The position numbers and the translations under genes are program-made. From positions 3,563-67,562 of the forward strand of contig JABDHF010000001.1 of assembly GCA_013285595.1 (NCBI GenBank): a DNA stretch of 64,000 nucleotides, given 5' to 3'. This document shows, one piece after another, positions 54,034-61,100 of the stretch. Below the pieces are notes generated by a model. The model was given only the letters and a program-made list of their open reading frames with translations. It was not told the origin of the DNA and did no database searches. Every line of letters starts with the position of its first letter. Position 1 is the stretch's first letter. The stretch is from Bacteroidota bacterium. GTDB taxonomy: Bacteria > Bacteroidota > Bacteroidia > Chitinophagales > Chitinophagaceae.

Positions 54034-55002
54034 TTATTCCAGTGGCAGGCATATTTCGAATATAGCGCCGGAAGGCACATTGTCTTTAACAGTAATGCGC
54101 CCCTTGTGCTGCAATATGATCTTATTAGTAAGATAAAGCCCAAGTCCTGTACCTTTCGATTTTCGGCTTTCCTCATTACCGATCCGGTAAAACTTATTGA
54201 ATATCTTCTTCTTTTCGGCATCAGGTATACCATCGCCCTGGTCTTTTATCTGCACTACGGCATTGTCTTGCTTTGTGTGCAGCGTTATGGCTATGGGCCT
54301 GTCGGCGCGGGTATATTTCACTGCGTTCTCCAGCAGGTTGGTAATAGCCATCTGCAGCATCATCTTGTCTCCAAATATCTTGCAGCGCGGAGTTATATCC
54401 GTTTCAAAGTTGCGCGGGTAGCGGGTGGCGTAGTCATTTACCAGAGTTTCCAGCATTTCAGAGAGGTCTATGGTTTCCCTTGTTTGCTTGTATTGCCGCC
54501 CCTCTATCTGCGATGCTATCAGTATGTTGTTGCACAGGTCATTTAGCCGGTTTGCTTCTTTTATGCAGCGGCTCAGTAGTTGCATCCGCTTATCTTCATT
54601 CAGCTGGTGTTTTTCCAGTGTTTGCAGGTTTAGTTTCATGGCCGCTATGGGCGATTTAAGCTCATGCGTTACCGAGAGCATAAAGTTGTTTTGCTGCCGC
54701 GATAGGGTGATACGCCGCACAAAAGAAGTATACACCACAAAAGCCCCGATAAGTATCACCAAAAGAAACGTAGTGCCCTCACCTACATACTGGCTTGTGC
54801 GCAAAGAAAGCTGGTGCTTGAGTGTCGCCATCTTCTCGTTGTATATGGCCGGTGTTTGCACACTATCTACCTGGCTTTTTAGGGTGATCACCTCCTGCTC
54901 ATAGATCAGCCCGCTCTGCTTTTGCAGGCTCATCTCCCAAAACACCAGCGCGGTGATAATGTAGGTAAGCAACAGGAGATGTACCGAAGTGAAAAAACGC
55001 AT
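54034..55002 (-). CDS. membrane sensor histidine kinase
   Basis: The 322-residue kinase has two membrane segments (about 6-23 and 76-94) around a short periplasmic part with a coiled-coil look. The phospho-acceptor His113 is in SVTHELKSP, followed by the N box NLLENAVKYT, G1 DQGDGIPD and G2 GTGLGLYLTNKI. There is no HAMP domain. No response regulator is adjacent. The window's only regulator (14511-15212) is 39 kb away, and whether they pair is open. It lies 91 bases behind a lipoprotein hydrolase gene. Confidence 0.92.
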   Translation of the reverse strand: MRFFTSVHLLLLTYIITALVFWEMSLQKQSGLIYEQEVITLKSQVDSVQTPAIYNEKMATLKHQLSLRTSQYVGEGTTFLLVILIGAFVVYTSFVRRITLSRQQNNFMLSVTHELKSPIAAMKLNLQTLEKHQLNEDKRMQLLSRCIKEANRLNDLCNNILIASQIEGRQYKQTRETIDLSEMLETLVNDYATRYPRNFETDITPRCKIFGDKMMLQMAITNLLENAVKYTRADRPIAITLHTKQDNAVVQIKDQGDGIPDAEKKKIFNKFYRIGNEESRKSKGTGLGLYLTNKIILQHKGRITVKDNVPSGAIFEICLPLE

Positions 55003-55093
55003 GCTCAGTTATTTTTAAGGATGATCATCCGGGGCATTAATGCCTTTTATTATTCCTAAACACTAATCTCATGCCAATCTAAACACGCCCTAC

Positions 55094-56026
55094 TTACTCC
55101 TTCACCATTTCCTTTATTTTTTCGCTGATCTTATCTGCGTAGTAGAGTGGGCCGCACACATGGCATTTAGATATTTCAAAATAGGCTTTCGGGTCTTTGG
55201 CGTCAGTATATATTCTCCGGCCCATGCTTATCGGCACTACATCGTCTCCGTTGCTATGTATCACCAGCACAGGCTTGCCATACTTTTTCAGGGTTTTCTT
55301 TACATTGTAGTCTTCTTTTACAAATAGGCGCGCCGCAAATCCAAAAGTCCCTACATGGTATGCCGCCTCTGCCTTCCACGATTCAAAGCCACCCTCCATT
55401 ATCATACCCTCTGCCAACGAAGGATCGCTCAAAGCGACCTCAGGTGTAAAATGCGCACCCATAGACTGCCCGTAGATAAGCAGGTGAGTATTAGCTACAT
55501 CGGCCCTGCCGTGCAGGTATACTAGCGCCGCCTCAGCATCGCGTGGCACATTACCACGCGTAGCCTTACCTTCTGAAAAACCAAAGCCGCTATAATCGGG
55601 CATAAACACCTGGTAACCCTGCTCCGCCAGCGCTATCCCCTTTACCGACTCTCTGACCACATTGCCACGTATGCCATGCAGCAGCAGCAAGGTTATCTTT
55701 GGCGCTGCATTTTTGGGTTTTATCATCCAGCCATTCAGTATCGTGCCCGCATCGTTTTTAAACAACACGCTTTCTACCGTATAGTCAAGGTTTAAAGGAT
55801 TACCCTTGATATCTGTAAACGTAGGCTGATAATGCTCCCCTATATTTATGACCTGGGTAGTATCTACATGCACATGGCCGCTATCATCGGTCCTGGCTAC
55901 CTTCCGGTACAGCTTCTTAGTGTTGGCCTGCAGTTTGCCCGGCCGCAATATCTGCTTATTAAAATTACAGGAAGTAAGTATAAAGCAAGACAGGAGTAAT
56001 ACCAACGCACTTATTCGTTTCATCAT
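55094..56026 (-). CDS. lipoprotein alpha/beta hydrolase
   Basis: The 310-residue protein has a lipoprotein signal (lipobox LTSC, Cys20) and an alpha/beta hydrolase fold. LLLLHGIRGN forms the oxyanion region, GQSMGAH holds the nucleophile Ser188, HSNGDDVVP the Asp (261 or 262) and SKCHVCGP the His289. The triad looks complete. It should act in the periplasm on an ester or amide; the substrate is unknown. It starts 26 bases behind gldH on the same strand. Confidence 0.82.
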   Translation of the reverse strand: MMKRISALVLLLSCFILTSCNFNKQILRPGKLQANTKKLYRKVARTDDSGHVHVDTTQVINIGEHYQPTFTDIKGNPLNLDYTVESVLFKNDAGTILNGWMIKPKNAAPKITLLLLHGIRGNVVRESVKGIALAEQGYQVFMPDYSGFGFSEGKATRGNVPRDAEAALVYLHGRADVANTHLLIYGQSMGAHFTPEVALSDPSLAEGMIMEGGFESWKAEAAYHVGTFGFAARLFVKEDYNVKKTLKKYGKPVLVIHSNGDDVVPISMGRRIYTDAKDPKAYFEISKCHVCGPLYYADKISEKIKEMVKE

Positions 56027-56052
56027 TTGCCAATTATTACAACACCCTCCAA

Positions 56053-56535
56053 TTAATAATGTCCCTTCTTTTCCAGCCTGAACCCTATATTCAGCACCTC
56101 TGGCAGTGGGTTTATGCGCATATTCTGCTCCATAGTTATTTTGTAAGTGCCCTTCCTGTCAAACCGTACAGAGTCGCTAAACTTTATGGGCAACCGTTGC
56201 TCATATATCTCACCCATACCGCGGCCCAGCCATTTGCCAGTGGCCTCAGCCATTACCACATTCATCCTTTCCTTCCGCTCCACGCTGTCTCCCGGCGCTT
56301 TTATGTATACCCACACCCACAAATTGCAATACGGGTATGCCTGTGTATGCCTGATCACGAAAAACGGCTGGTACCCCACCGTAGTGTCAGTAATATCTAT
56401 GGCGAATGACGGCTTAAAGGCATACGTCCAGTTATTTTGCGGTATCACTATCTCTTTTTGATACACATAAGGCGCAGGCAGGCACCCTGCAAAAACACAA
56501 CTGGCAACAACAATGGCTATTAAGCTACGATACAT
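56053..56535 (-). CDS. gldH: gliding motility lipoprotein GldH
   Basis: The 160-residue lipoprotein (lipobox FAGC, Cys18) matches GldH, needed for gliding in Flavobacterium and kept in many Bacteroidota with T9SS. YVYQKEIVIPQNNWTY, YPYCNLWVWVYIKAPG, GKWLGRGMGEIYEQ and YKITMEQNMR are its conserved blocks. ATG at 56535 gives a normal signal; three extra codons lie upstream. TAAATTTG at 56542-56549 (minus strand) could be a -7 box, which would leave almost no leader. It heads a likely operon with the hydrolase. Confidence 0.88.
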   Translation of the reverse strand: MYRSLIAIVVASCVFAGCLPAPYVYQKEIVIPQNNWTYAFKPSFAIDITDTTVGYQPFFVIRHTQAYPYCNLWVWVYIKAPGDSVERKERMNVVMAEATGKWLGRGMGEIYEQRLPIKFSDSVRFDRKGTYKITMEQNMRINPLPEVLNIGFRLEKKGHY

Positions 56536-56627
56536 CGGGGCCAAATTTACATAATTATACTTGACAAGGCATAATTACCCGATTTTCCTACATACATCAG
56601 CATAGCTATCTCGCACCTACGCAACTT

Positions 56628-56661
56628 CACCTCTCCTTCGGAGAGGCCGGGAGAGGCTCTT
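56628..56661 (+). repeat. CTCCTTCGGAGAGG-type dispersed hairpin, copy 3
   Basis: CTCTCCTTCGGAGAG is an 11-base self-complementary core, followed by GCCGGGAGAGG that can pair with it in another fold. It lies between the divergent gldH and nadC genes. Confidence 0.65.
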
Positions 56662-56727
56662 AATAATAAATTATTATTCCCTACATCACATTTTCTTAAT
56701 TTTGCCCACCATTTAAATATAATATCA

Positions 56728-57567
56728 TTGAGCAACCACGATTTTATTGAAGCCGCACTCGCAGAGGATATTGGAACAGGCGACTACTCCACACTGGCAA
56801 GTATCCCGCCCGGTGCCCGCGGCAAGGCCATATTGAAGATAAAAGAAGATGGCATAATAGCCGGCCTGGCGCTCGCTGAGCAGATATTCACCTACCTGGA
56901 GCCCGGCGCAGTGATCACCTTCAACAAAAAAGACGGCGACACCGTAGCCATTGGCGAAACAGCCTTCGAGGTAAGCGCCAGTGTGCACACCATACTCAAG
57001 GCCGAGCGCCTGGTGCTCAACTGTATGCAGCGCATGAGTGGCATAGCCACGCTCACCCACCAATACGTAGACGCCATAAAAGGCTACCCCACAAAAATAC
57101 TCGATACCCGCAAAACCACCCCCCTCTTTCGCGCTTACGAAAAGGAAGCCGTACACATAGGCGGCGGCGTAAACCACCGCATGGGCCTCTACGATATGGT
57201 GATGCTCAAAGACAACCACATCGACTTTTGCGGCGGCATAGAAAAAGCTATCACACAAACCAACGAATACCTGAAAGCCAACAACCTGAACCTGGCCATA
57301 GAAGTAGAGACCCGCAATATAGACGACGTAAAACGGGTCCTCGCCACCGGCAACGTAAGCCGCATAATGCTCGACAACTACACCCCCGAACAGATAGAAG
57401 AAGCTGTAGCCCTCATAGGCAATAAATACGAAACAGAAGCATCAGGTGGTATCAATCTCAGCAATATCGTCGCCTACGCCCGCACCGGTGTCGACTATAT
57501 ATCCGTAGGCGCCATCATCCACCACGCCGTAAGCATGGACCTCAGCCTCAAAGCCCAGATACTATGA
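56728..57567 (+). CDS. nadC: nicotinate-nucleotide pyrophosphorylase (carboxylating)
   Basis: The 279-residue enzyme makes NaMN from quinolinate and PRPP in NAD synthesis. LAEDIGTGDYST, NCMQRMSGIATLT, ILDTRKTTP, VNHRMGLYDMVMLKDNHI and EVETRN are the NadC blocks, with the arginine, histidine and lysine ligands in place. The start appears to be TTG at 56728; no in-frame ATG exists near it. TAATTTTG at 56697-56704 is a likely -7 box. Its codons favour C at the third position more than most neighbours. The lipid kinase gene overlaps its stop by 4 bases. Confidence 0.93.
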   Translation: MSNHDFIEAALAEDIGTGDYSTLASIPPGARGKAILKIKEDGIIAGLALAEQIFTYLEPGAVITFNKKDGDTVAIGETAFEVSASVHTILKAERLVLNCMQRMSGIATLTHQYVDAIKGYPTKILDTRKTTPLFRAYEKEAVHIGGGVNHRMGLYDMVMLKDNHIDFCGGIEKAITQTNEYLKANNLNLAIEVETRNIDDVKRVLATGNVSRIMLDNYTPEQIEEAVALIGNKYETEASGGINLSNIVAYARTGVDYISVGAIIHHAVSMDLSLKAQIL

Positions 57568-58442
57568 ACAAAAAGCACGTAGTGTTTATCATCAACCCCA
57601 AATCGGGAGTAGAAAGGCAGAAGGAGATACAACAAGGCATAGACGCCCACCTCGACAACGAAAAATACACCCACGAGATTCAGTATACCGAATTCATAAA
57701 GCACGGCACCAAGCTGGCAAAAGAGGCCGCAATAGCCGGCGCCTATGCCGTAGTAGCCGTAGGCGGCGATGGCTCCGTAAACGACGTGGTGCAGGGCCTT
57801 ATAGGCACCAACGCCCTCCTTGCCATCATACCCAAAGGCTCCGGCAACGGCATGGCCCGCACCATGAAGATACCCCTCGATACCAACGAGGCCATAAAAG
57901 TCATCAACACCGGCCACACTGCCAATATGGACATCGGCTTTGCCAACAACCGCCCGTTCATCAGCAACGCCGGCGTGGCATTCGATGCCCTCATCTCCAA
58001 AAAATTTGCTAAAAGCGAGAAGCGTGGCTTCATGATCTACAGCTGGCTCGTCACCAAATACATGTGGCTCTATAAGTCGTGGGACTGGCACATCACCGTC
58101 GATGGCCGCACCTTTACCCAGCGCGCCTTTATGGTCAACGTCGCCAACGGCCAGCAGTTCGGCTACAACTTCAAGATCGCCCCCATGGCCAGCTTCACAG
58201 ACGGCCAGCTCGATCTTATCATCATCCGCAAATTCCCCAAGATCATGGGCGGCGCCATAGTAGTGCGCGCCATGAACGGCAGCATCGCCCGCAGCCCCTA
58301 CGTAGAGCACATAAAAGGCCGCGAGATCACCATCTCCCACCCATCCCTGAAGCTCATGCAAACCGACGGCGACGCCCACCCCTGCGAGCACACCATCACC
58401 TTCAGCATAAAACAAGGAGCGCAGAGAGTAATAGTGCCGTAG
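57564..58442 (+). CDS. diacylglycerol kinase family lipid kinase
   Basis: The 292-residue protein has the DAGK catalytic fold (YegS/BmrU type). FIINPKSG (residues 8-15), VAVGGDGSVNDVVQGLIG with the GGDGS nucleotide motif, and PKGSGNGMARTM are intact, and LDLIIIRKFPK marks the C-terminal domain. It phosphorylates a lipid, substrate unknown. Its ATG overlaps the nadC stop (ATGA). Like nadC, its third codon positions are rich in C, so that a long spurious frame is open on the opposite strand. Confidence 0.9.
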   Translation: MNKKHVVFIINPKSGVERQKEIQQGIDAHLDNEKYTHEIQYTEFIKHGTKLAKEAAIAGAYAVVAVGGDGSVNDVVQGLIGTNALLAIIPKGSGNGMARTMKIPLDTNEAIKVINTGHTANMDIGFANNRPFISNAGVAFDALISKKFAKSEKRGFMIYSWLVTKYMWLYKSWDWHITVDGRTFTQRAFMVNVANGQQFGYNFKIAPMASFTDGQLDLIIIRKFPKIMGGAIVVRAMNGSIARSPYVEHIKGREITISHPSLKLMQTDGDAHPCEHTITFSIKQGAQRVIVP

Positions 58443-58447
58443 GTGTG

Positions 58448-58828
58448 TTACAGCGTGTATGGGTCAATTACCTGTAATCCTTTTATTTTTTCAAAGTCCG
58501 CACTGTTTCGTGTTATCAATGCAAAGCCATGAACAACTGCTGTAGCTGCTATAATTGCATCAGGCAGTTTGACACGGAAATTTTTACGGATATCAATAGC
58601 TTTAAGAACAACAGGCTCTTCCAAATGAAAAATGGTAGATGCGGCGATAAATGATTGTAATAACTGTATTTGCATGGCGGTTGCTTTGGGCTAGGCAAGC
58701 ATTTCCATCCGGGTAATTATAGATATTTGGGCTTCTGTCTGCTCTATTAATAAAGCAGTCGGCTCAGGCAATGTATTATTGAGATACTCAATTGCCGTAT
58801 TGGTGTCAATTAAATATTTTAATCCCAT
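58448..58828 (-). pseudogene. VapC-type PIN toxin interrupted by one amber codon
   Basis: Read from ATG at 58828 the frame gives MGLKYLIDTNTAIEYLNNTL and continues to codon 45, then TAG at 58691-58693, then the same frame goes on to the end at 58448. The whole frame is 126 codons, the usual VapC length. PIN acidic residues are in both parts: Asp8 (LIDTN), Glu42 (RMEM), Asp90 (LPDAIIAATA) and Asp111 (NSADF). VapC proteins often have Trp here, so a TGG-to-TAG change is likely. The gene overlaps the antitoxin stop by 10 bases, as in TA operons. It is a pseudogene unless the stop is read through; a sequencing error is also possible. Confidence 0.8.
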
Positions 58829-59097
58829 TCGTTACGTACTTCCTTTAAGTATTGCTGAAGGTCTTTGTATTCCTCGTCGGTAAGTTTTAGTGAGCCGCGC
58901 AAACCTGCAACCGACTTTTTTGCCGGTTGTGATTCTGTAAGCTCATCAACAGGATACAGCAATACCTCTAATTTCCTTCCTACATAATTCTCAGGAACAT
59001 GTATAGACACATCCTGATCCAAGGGCGTCACGGTTGCTCGAACCATATTATTATAATTTTCTACTTCAAAGTTACCATTTATTACTTTAACTATCAT
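58819..59097 (-). CDS. VapB-like antitoxin upstream of the PIN gene
   Basis: The 92-residue protein is probably the antitoxin of the overlapping PIN toxin. Its C-terminal half, GLRGSLKLTDEEYKDLQQYL, followed by a charged end NEWD, resembles the toxin-wrapping tail of VapB/DUF2281-like antitoxins. The first part, KVINGNFEVENYNNMVRATV, would carry the DNA-binding/dimer region. The order antitoxin then toxin with overlapping ends is the normal TA layout. ATG at 59097 is preferred; two in-frame ATGs lie within 21 bases upstream. Confidence 0.7.
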   Translation of the reverse strand: MIVKVINGNFEVENYNNMVRATVTPLDQDVSIHVPENYVGRKLEVLLYPVDELTESQPAKKSVAGLRGSLKLTDEEYKDLQQYLKEVRNEWD

Positions 59098-59120
59098 AGC
59101 GCCCATCAAGGCCGTCAAAT

Positions 59121-59190
59121 AGAATTGTCAGCCTGAGCTCCGTCGAAGGCCCATGAGCATCAGCAATTGCCAACATCGGAGAGATGCCTC
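59121..59190 (+). repeat. GAGCYCCGTCGAAGG repeat, unit A
   Basis: This 70-base unit is repeated in the same orientation at 59321-59388. Shared blocks are GTCAGCCTGAG, CCGTCGAAGGCCC and AGCAAT. The core is related to the palindrome at 16657-16684. Confidence 0.75.
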
Positions 59191-59320
59191 CATATTGCGG
59201 TAGCAAATGTGTTATAATTATTGTCCCGGCAGCATTACTACTATTGCGCCTCAGTGGCGTTAGCACCGTTCAACTGCGGATGGCCATTAGGCTTGCCTCG
59301 CACAATCAAACTTGTTAAAC
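59191..59320. other. spacer between the two direct repeats
   Basis: This stretch between units A and B has no gene and no further repeat that I can see. The wider gene-free region runs from 59119 to 59456. Confidence 0.5.
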
Positions 59321-59388
59321 AGAATGTCAGCCTGAGCCCCGTCGAAGGCCCCGAGCATTAGCAATAGGCAAGATTGGATAGATGCTTC
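59321..59388 (+). repeat. GAGCYCCGTCGAAGG repeat, unit B
   Basis: Second copy of the unit at 59121-59190, 200 bases further on, with roughly four fifths of the positions alike by eye. Confidence 0.75.
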
Positions 59389-59456
59389 TTTTGTGGCATA
59401 AAGATTGCACTTTACTATTCTTTTGTCGGAAATCAAAATGATTTTTTATTAAACAC

Positions 59457-59756
59457 TTATTGTTGGAATATTACTTCATCATTTATTATTTTAATTGCCT
59501 TTTGTTCTAGATAATATGCTTCACTTCTTAATCTGTTAGCTTCCATTGCCAATTGATTTATTTGCTGCATTGTACTTTTATCTTTAATGATTGGGATCGG
59601 AACTTTTACAATATGCTCACTTTCTATATGTGGCACTACTGCACCATAATTATTGCGGCAAATTAATTCCTTTCCGTATTCGGAATTTAACCAACAGTAC
59701 AAATAACCCGCTGTTCCGGATTTGCAATCCGGAACGATATGGTTGGGGATTTGCAA
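59457..59756 (-). pseudogene. remnant of a type I restriction specificity subunit (HsdS)
   Basis: On the minus strand the frame from about 59705 to 59457 resembles the end of an HsdS target-recognition domain: GYLYCWLNSEYGKELICRNN, then GAVVPHIESEHIVKVPIPII, then a long helix (TMQQINQLAMEANRLRSEAY) that would be the conserved spacer. Everything upstream is replaced by palindromic repeat sequence (59711 onward), and a stop codon lies just before it. hsdM and hsdR are not in the window. The remnant is not a working gene. Confidence 0.7.
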
Positions 59757-59940
59757 TCCCGCTCACAATCTCCTTCCATACATTTGTAAATAAATAGCAA
59801 TATAGTATGCCCCACGGCGTCCCACATCATATTAAACCGCTCACACTTATCATTTATCACCAGTTGGGCGTAGTCTCCGACTATGTCCTCTCGGCAGCCA
59901 ATCTCTGATTGGCGAATATACCTCACTAGCGTAAGGTGTG
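59711..59940. repeat. array of small palindromes and repeat copy A
   Basis: Five palindromes with 3- to 4-base loops stand in a row: GTTCCGGATT-TGC-AATCCGGAAC (59713-59735), GGGATT-TGC-AATCCC (59746-59760), TAGTC-TCC-GACTA (59871-59883), GCCAATC-TCT-GATTGGC (59897-59913) and an ACCT/AGGT pair near 59920-59937. The middle part (59761-59858) is copy A of a repeat found again at 60693-60791. Confidence 0.75.
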
Positions 59941-59943
59941 TAT

Positions 59944-60273
59944 TTAAAGCAGGCTCTGCACTTCATCTAACAATATGGGAATATCTTTCATGATTACTTT
60001 CCATATTATAATTTCATCCACATCGTCATAATTGTGGATCACACGATTGCGGAGGTTTACTATTTTGCGCGCTGAGGATATAGGCAGTTCCGGGTTTATT
60101 TTGAGCAGATTGTTTGTGGCTTCGCCTATTATCTCTAATTCTCGTTCTACAGCCCTTCTTTTTGTAATGCTTTTTGCAAATTCTTCGAATACCCTGCGCC
60201 CTTCAAGATGCACATCGATATTCAAAGCGGCCTGTTGTATGTCGTTAAGCAGCTTCTTTTCTTCAAACATCAT
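59944..60273 (-). CDS. HEPN-domain toxin (HepT-like, DUF86)
   Basis: The 109-residue helical protein has the HEPN RNase motif R-x4-H-x-Y: Arg75, His80 and Tyr82 in LRNRVIHNY. It is the size of HepT toxins. In the MNT/HEPN system the nucleotidyltransferase partner blocks the toxin by AMPylating the Tyr. Its start overlaps the stop of the nucleotidyltransferase gene by 4 bases (ATGA), which fits one operon. It is bracketed by repeat copies A (59761-59858) and B (60693-60791). Confidence 0.85.
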   Translation of the reverse strand: MMFEEKKLLNDIQQAALNIDVHLEGRRVFEEFAKSITKRRAVERELEIIGEATNNLLKINPELPISSARKIVNLRNRVIHNYDDVDEIIIWKVIMKDIPILLDEVQSLL

Positions 60274-60572
60274 ATCAGTTGCAGTTTGTGGCTGTTTATA
60301 TTTTGCAGCAGGTAGGGGTTTTTAAGCGTCTTTTCAGTCACCAGGTCCACGTTTCGTTTCAGGAGTATTTCCAACGCATCTGCCAGCGCAAAATAATTAT
60401 CGGAGTAGGTGGTATAGTGCATATTATCGGGGAACTTTATAATAAAGTCGATATCGCTATTATTACGCAACAGGCCCGTAGCAGCGCTACCAAACAGAAA
60501 AGCACGCTCCACACCATATTGCAGCATCAGCTGCTTTATTTGCGGCAGGTATTGCTCTACTATTTTTTCCAT
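60270..60572 (-). CDS. minimal nucleotidyltransferase antitoxin (MntA-like)
   Basis: The 100-residue protein has the minimal nucleotidyltransferase signature FLFGSAATGLLRNNSDIDF, with Gly28-Ser29 and the metal-binding pair Asp40 and Asp42. This pattern is the MNT partner of HEPN toxins. It lies directly upstream of the HEPN gene with a 4-base overlap. The third acidic residue would be Asp96-like in NVDLV. It is likely active. Confidence 0.85.
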   Translation of the reverse strand: MEKIVEQYLPQIKQLMLQYGVERAFLFGSAATGLLRNNSDIDFIIKFPDNMHYTTYSDNYFALADALEILLKRNVDLVTEKTLKNPYLLQNINSHKLQLI

Positions 60573-60692
60573 AGCCTAAAATTATATCATTTTTCCCTGC
60601 GAAGCGCTGAAAAGTGCTGATTATAAAGATAGGCGCAAACAGTTCATTCAAATTAAATTATCCACTGTTCGGGATTCGCAATCCCATCACTT

Positions 60693-60791
60693 CTCACTCG
60701 CAATCTCCGTCCGTACATTTGTAAAAAACAAGAATATAACATGCCCCACGGCGTCCCACATCATATTAAACCCTTCACACTTATCATTTAT
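60693..60791 (+). repeat. flanking repeat copy B (of 59761-59858)
   Basis: This 99-base segment repeats 59761-59858 in the same orientation. A shared block begins ATGCCCCACGGCGTCCCACA and is identical over about 35 bases; the rest differs at some positions. It lies on the far side of the MNT/HEPN pair from copy A. Confidence 0.8.
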
Positions 60792-60828
60792 CCAAATAAT
60801 AGAGCAGTAGACCACAAGAAAACACACC

Positions 60829-60918
60829 CACCCGCTCCCCCAAAATCGCGCTGCAATCCGCTACAGGCAACGCTTTCATTTTTACAGCATTGCTACAGAG
60901 TTGGGGCGTCTTTACAAA
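60829..60918 (+). repeat. CCGCTCCCCCAAAATC dispersed repeat, copy 3
   Basis: The 19-base core is at 60829-60847, exactly as in copy 1. The following part shares AATCCGCTACAGGC with copy 4 and CTTTCATTTTT with copy 2. It directly follows repeat copy B, suggesting both are parts of one larger element. Confidence 0.72.
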
Positions 60919-61013
60919 AGAATTGAACAGTAACAGCAGTAATATCAGGAAGGCACAAGCAGGCGCAAGGCTATGAGAACAAAAACAAACCAATGCATGA
61001 AAAAACATAGAAG

Positions 61014-61090
61014 CCCTCCCCCAAAAACGGCATCAAACCCGCTACAGGCGCGGCTTCCGGTTTTAAGGGGCGCTACGGAAATGGGGCTAC
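61014..61090 (+). repeat. CCGCTCCCCCAAAATC dispersed repeat, copy 4 (degenerate)
   Basis: CCCTCCCCCAAAAACGGC is followed by CAAACCCGCTACAGGCGCGG and a G-rich end. It resembles copy 3 and lies 185 bases after it, next to the kbl stop codon. Confidence 0.6.
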
Positions 61091-61100
61091 ACAGTAAGGG

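Larger units (their letters stand above)
60573..61100. other. gene-free, repeat-rich spacer
   Basis: No credible gene lies between the MNT gene and kbl. It holds a GGGATT-CGC-AATCCC palindrome (60671-60685), repeat copy B (60693-60791) and two copies of the CCGCTCCCCCAAAATC repeat (60829 and 61014 onward). Confidence 0.65.

Noticed and set aside
57495..58415. 306-codon open frame on the minus strand across nadC and the lipid kinase gene
   Set aside because: It is the mirror of C-rich third positions in two well recognised genes. It has no family pattern and is Gly/Ala/His/Val-rich in the way of shadow frames.
58448..58828. PIN gene considered as two separate genes or as a frameshift
   Set aside because: Both parts are in one frame with one stop codon between them, so a single nonsense change explains it better.
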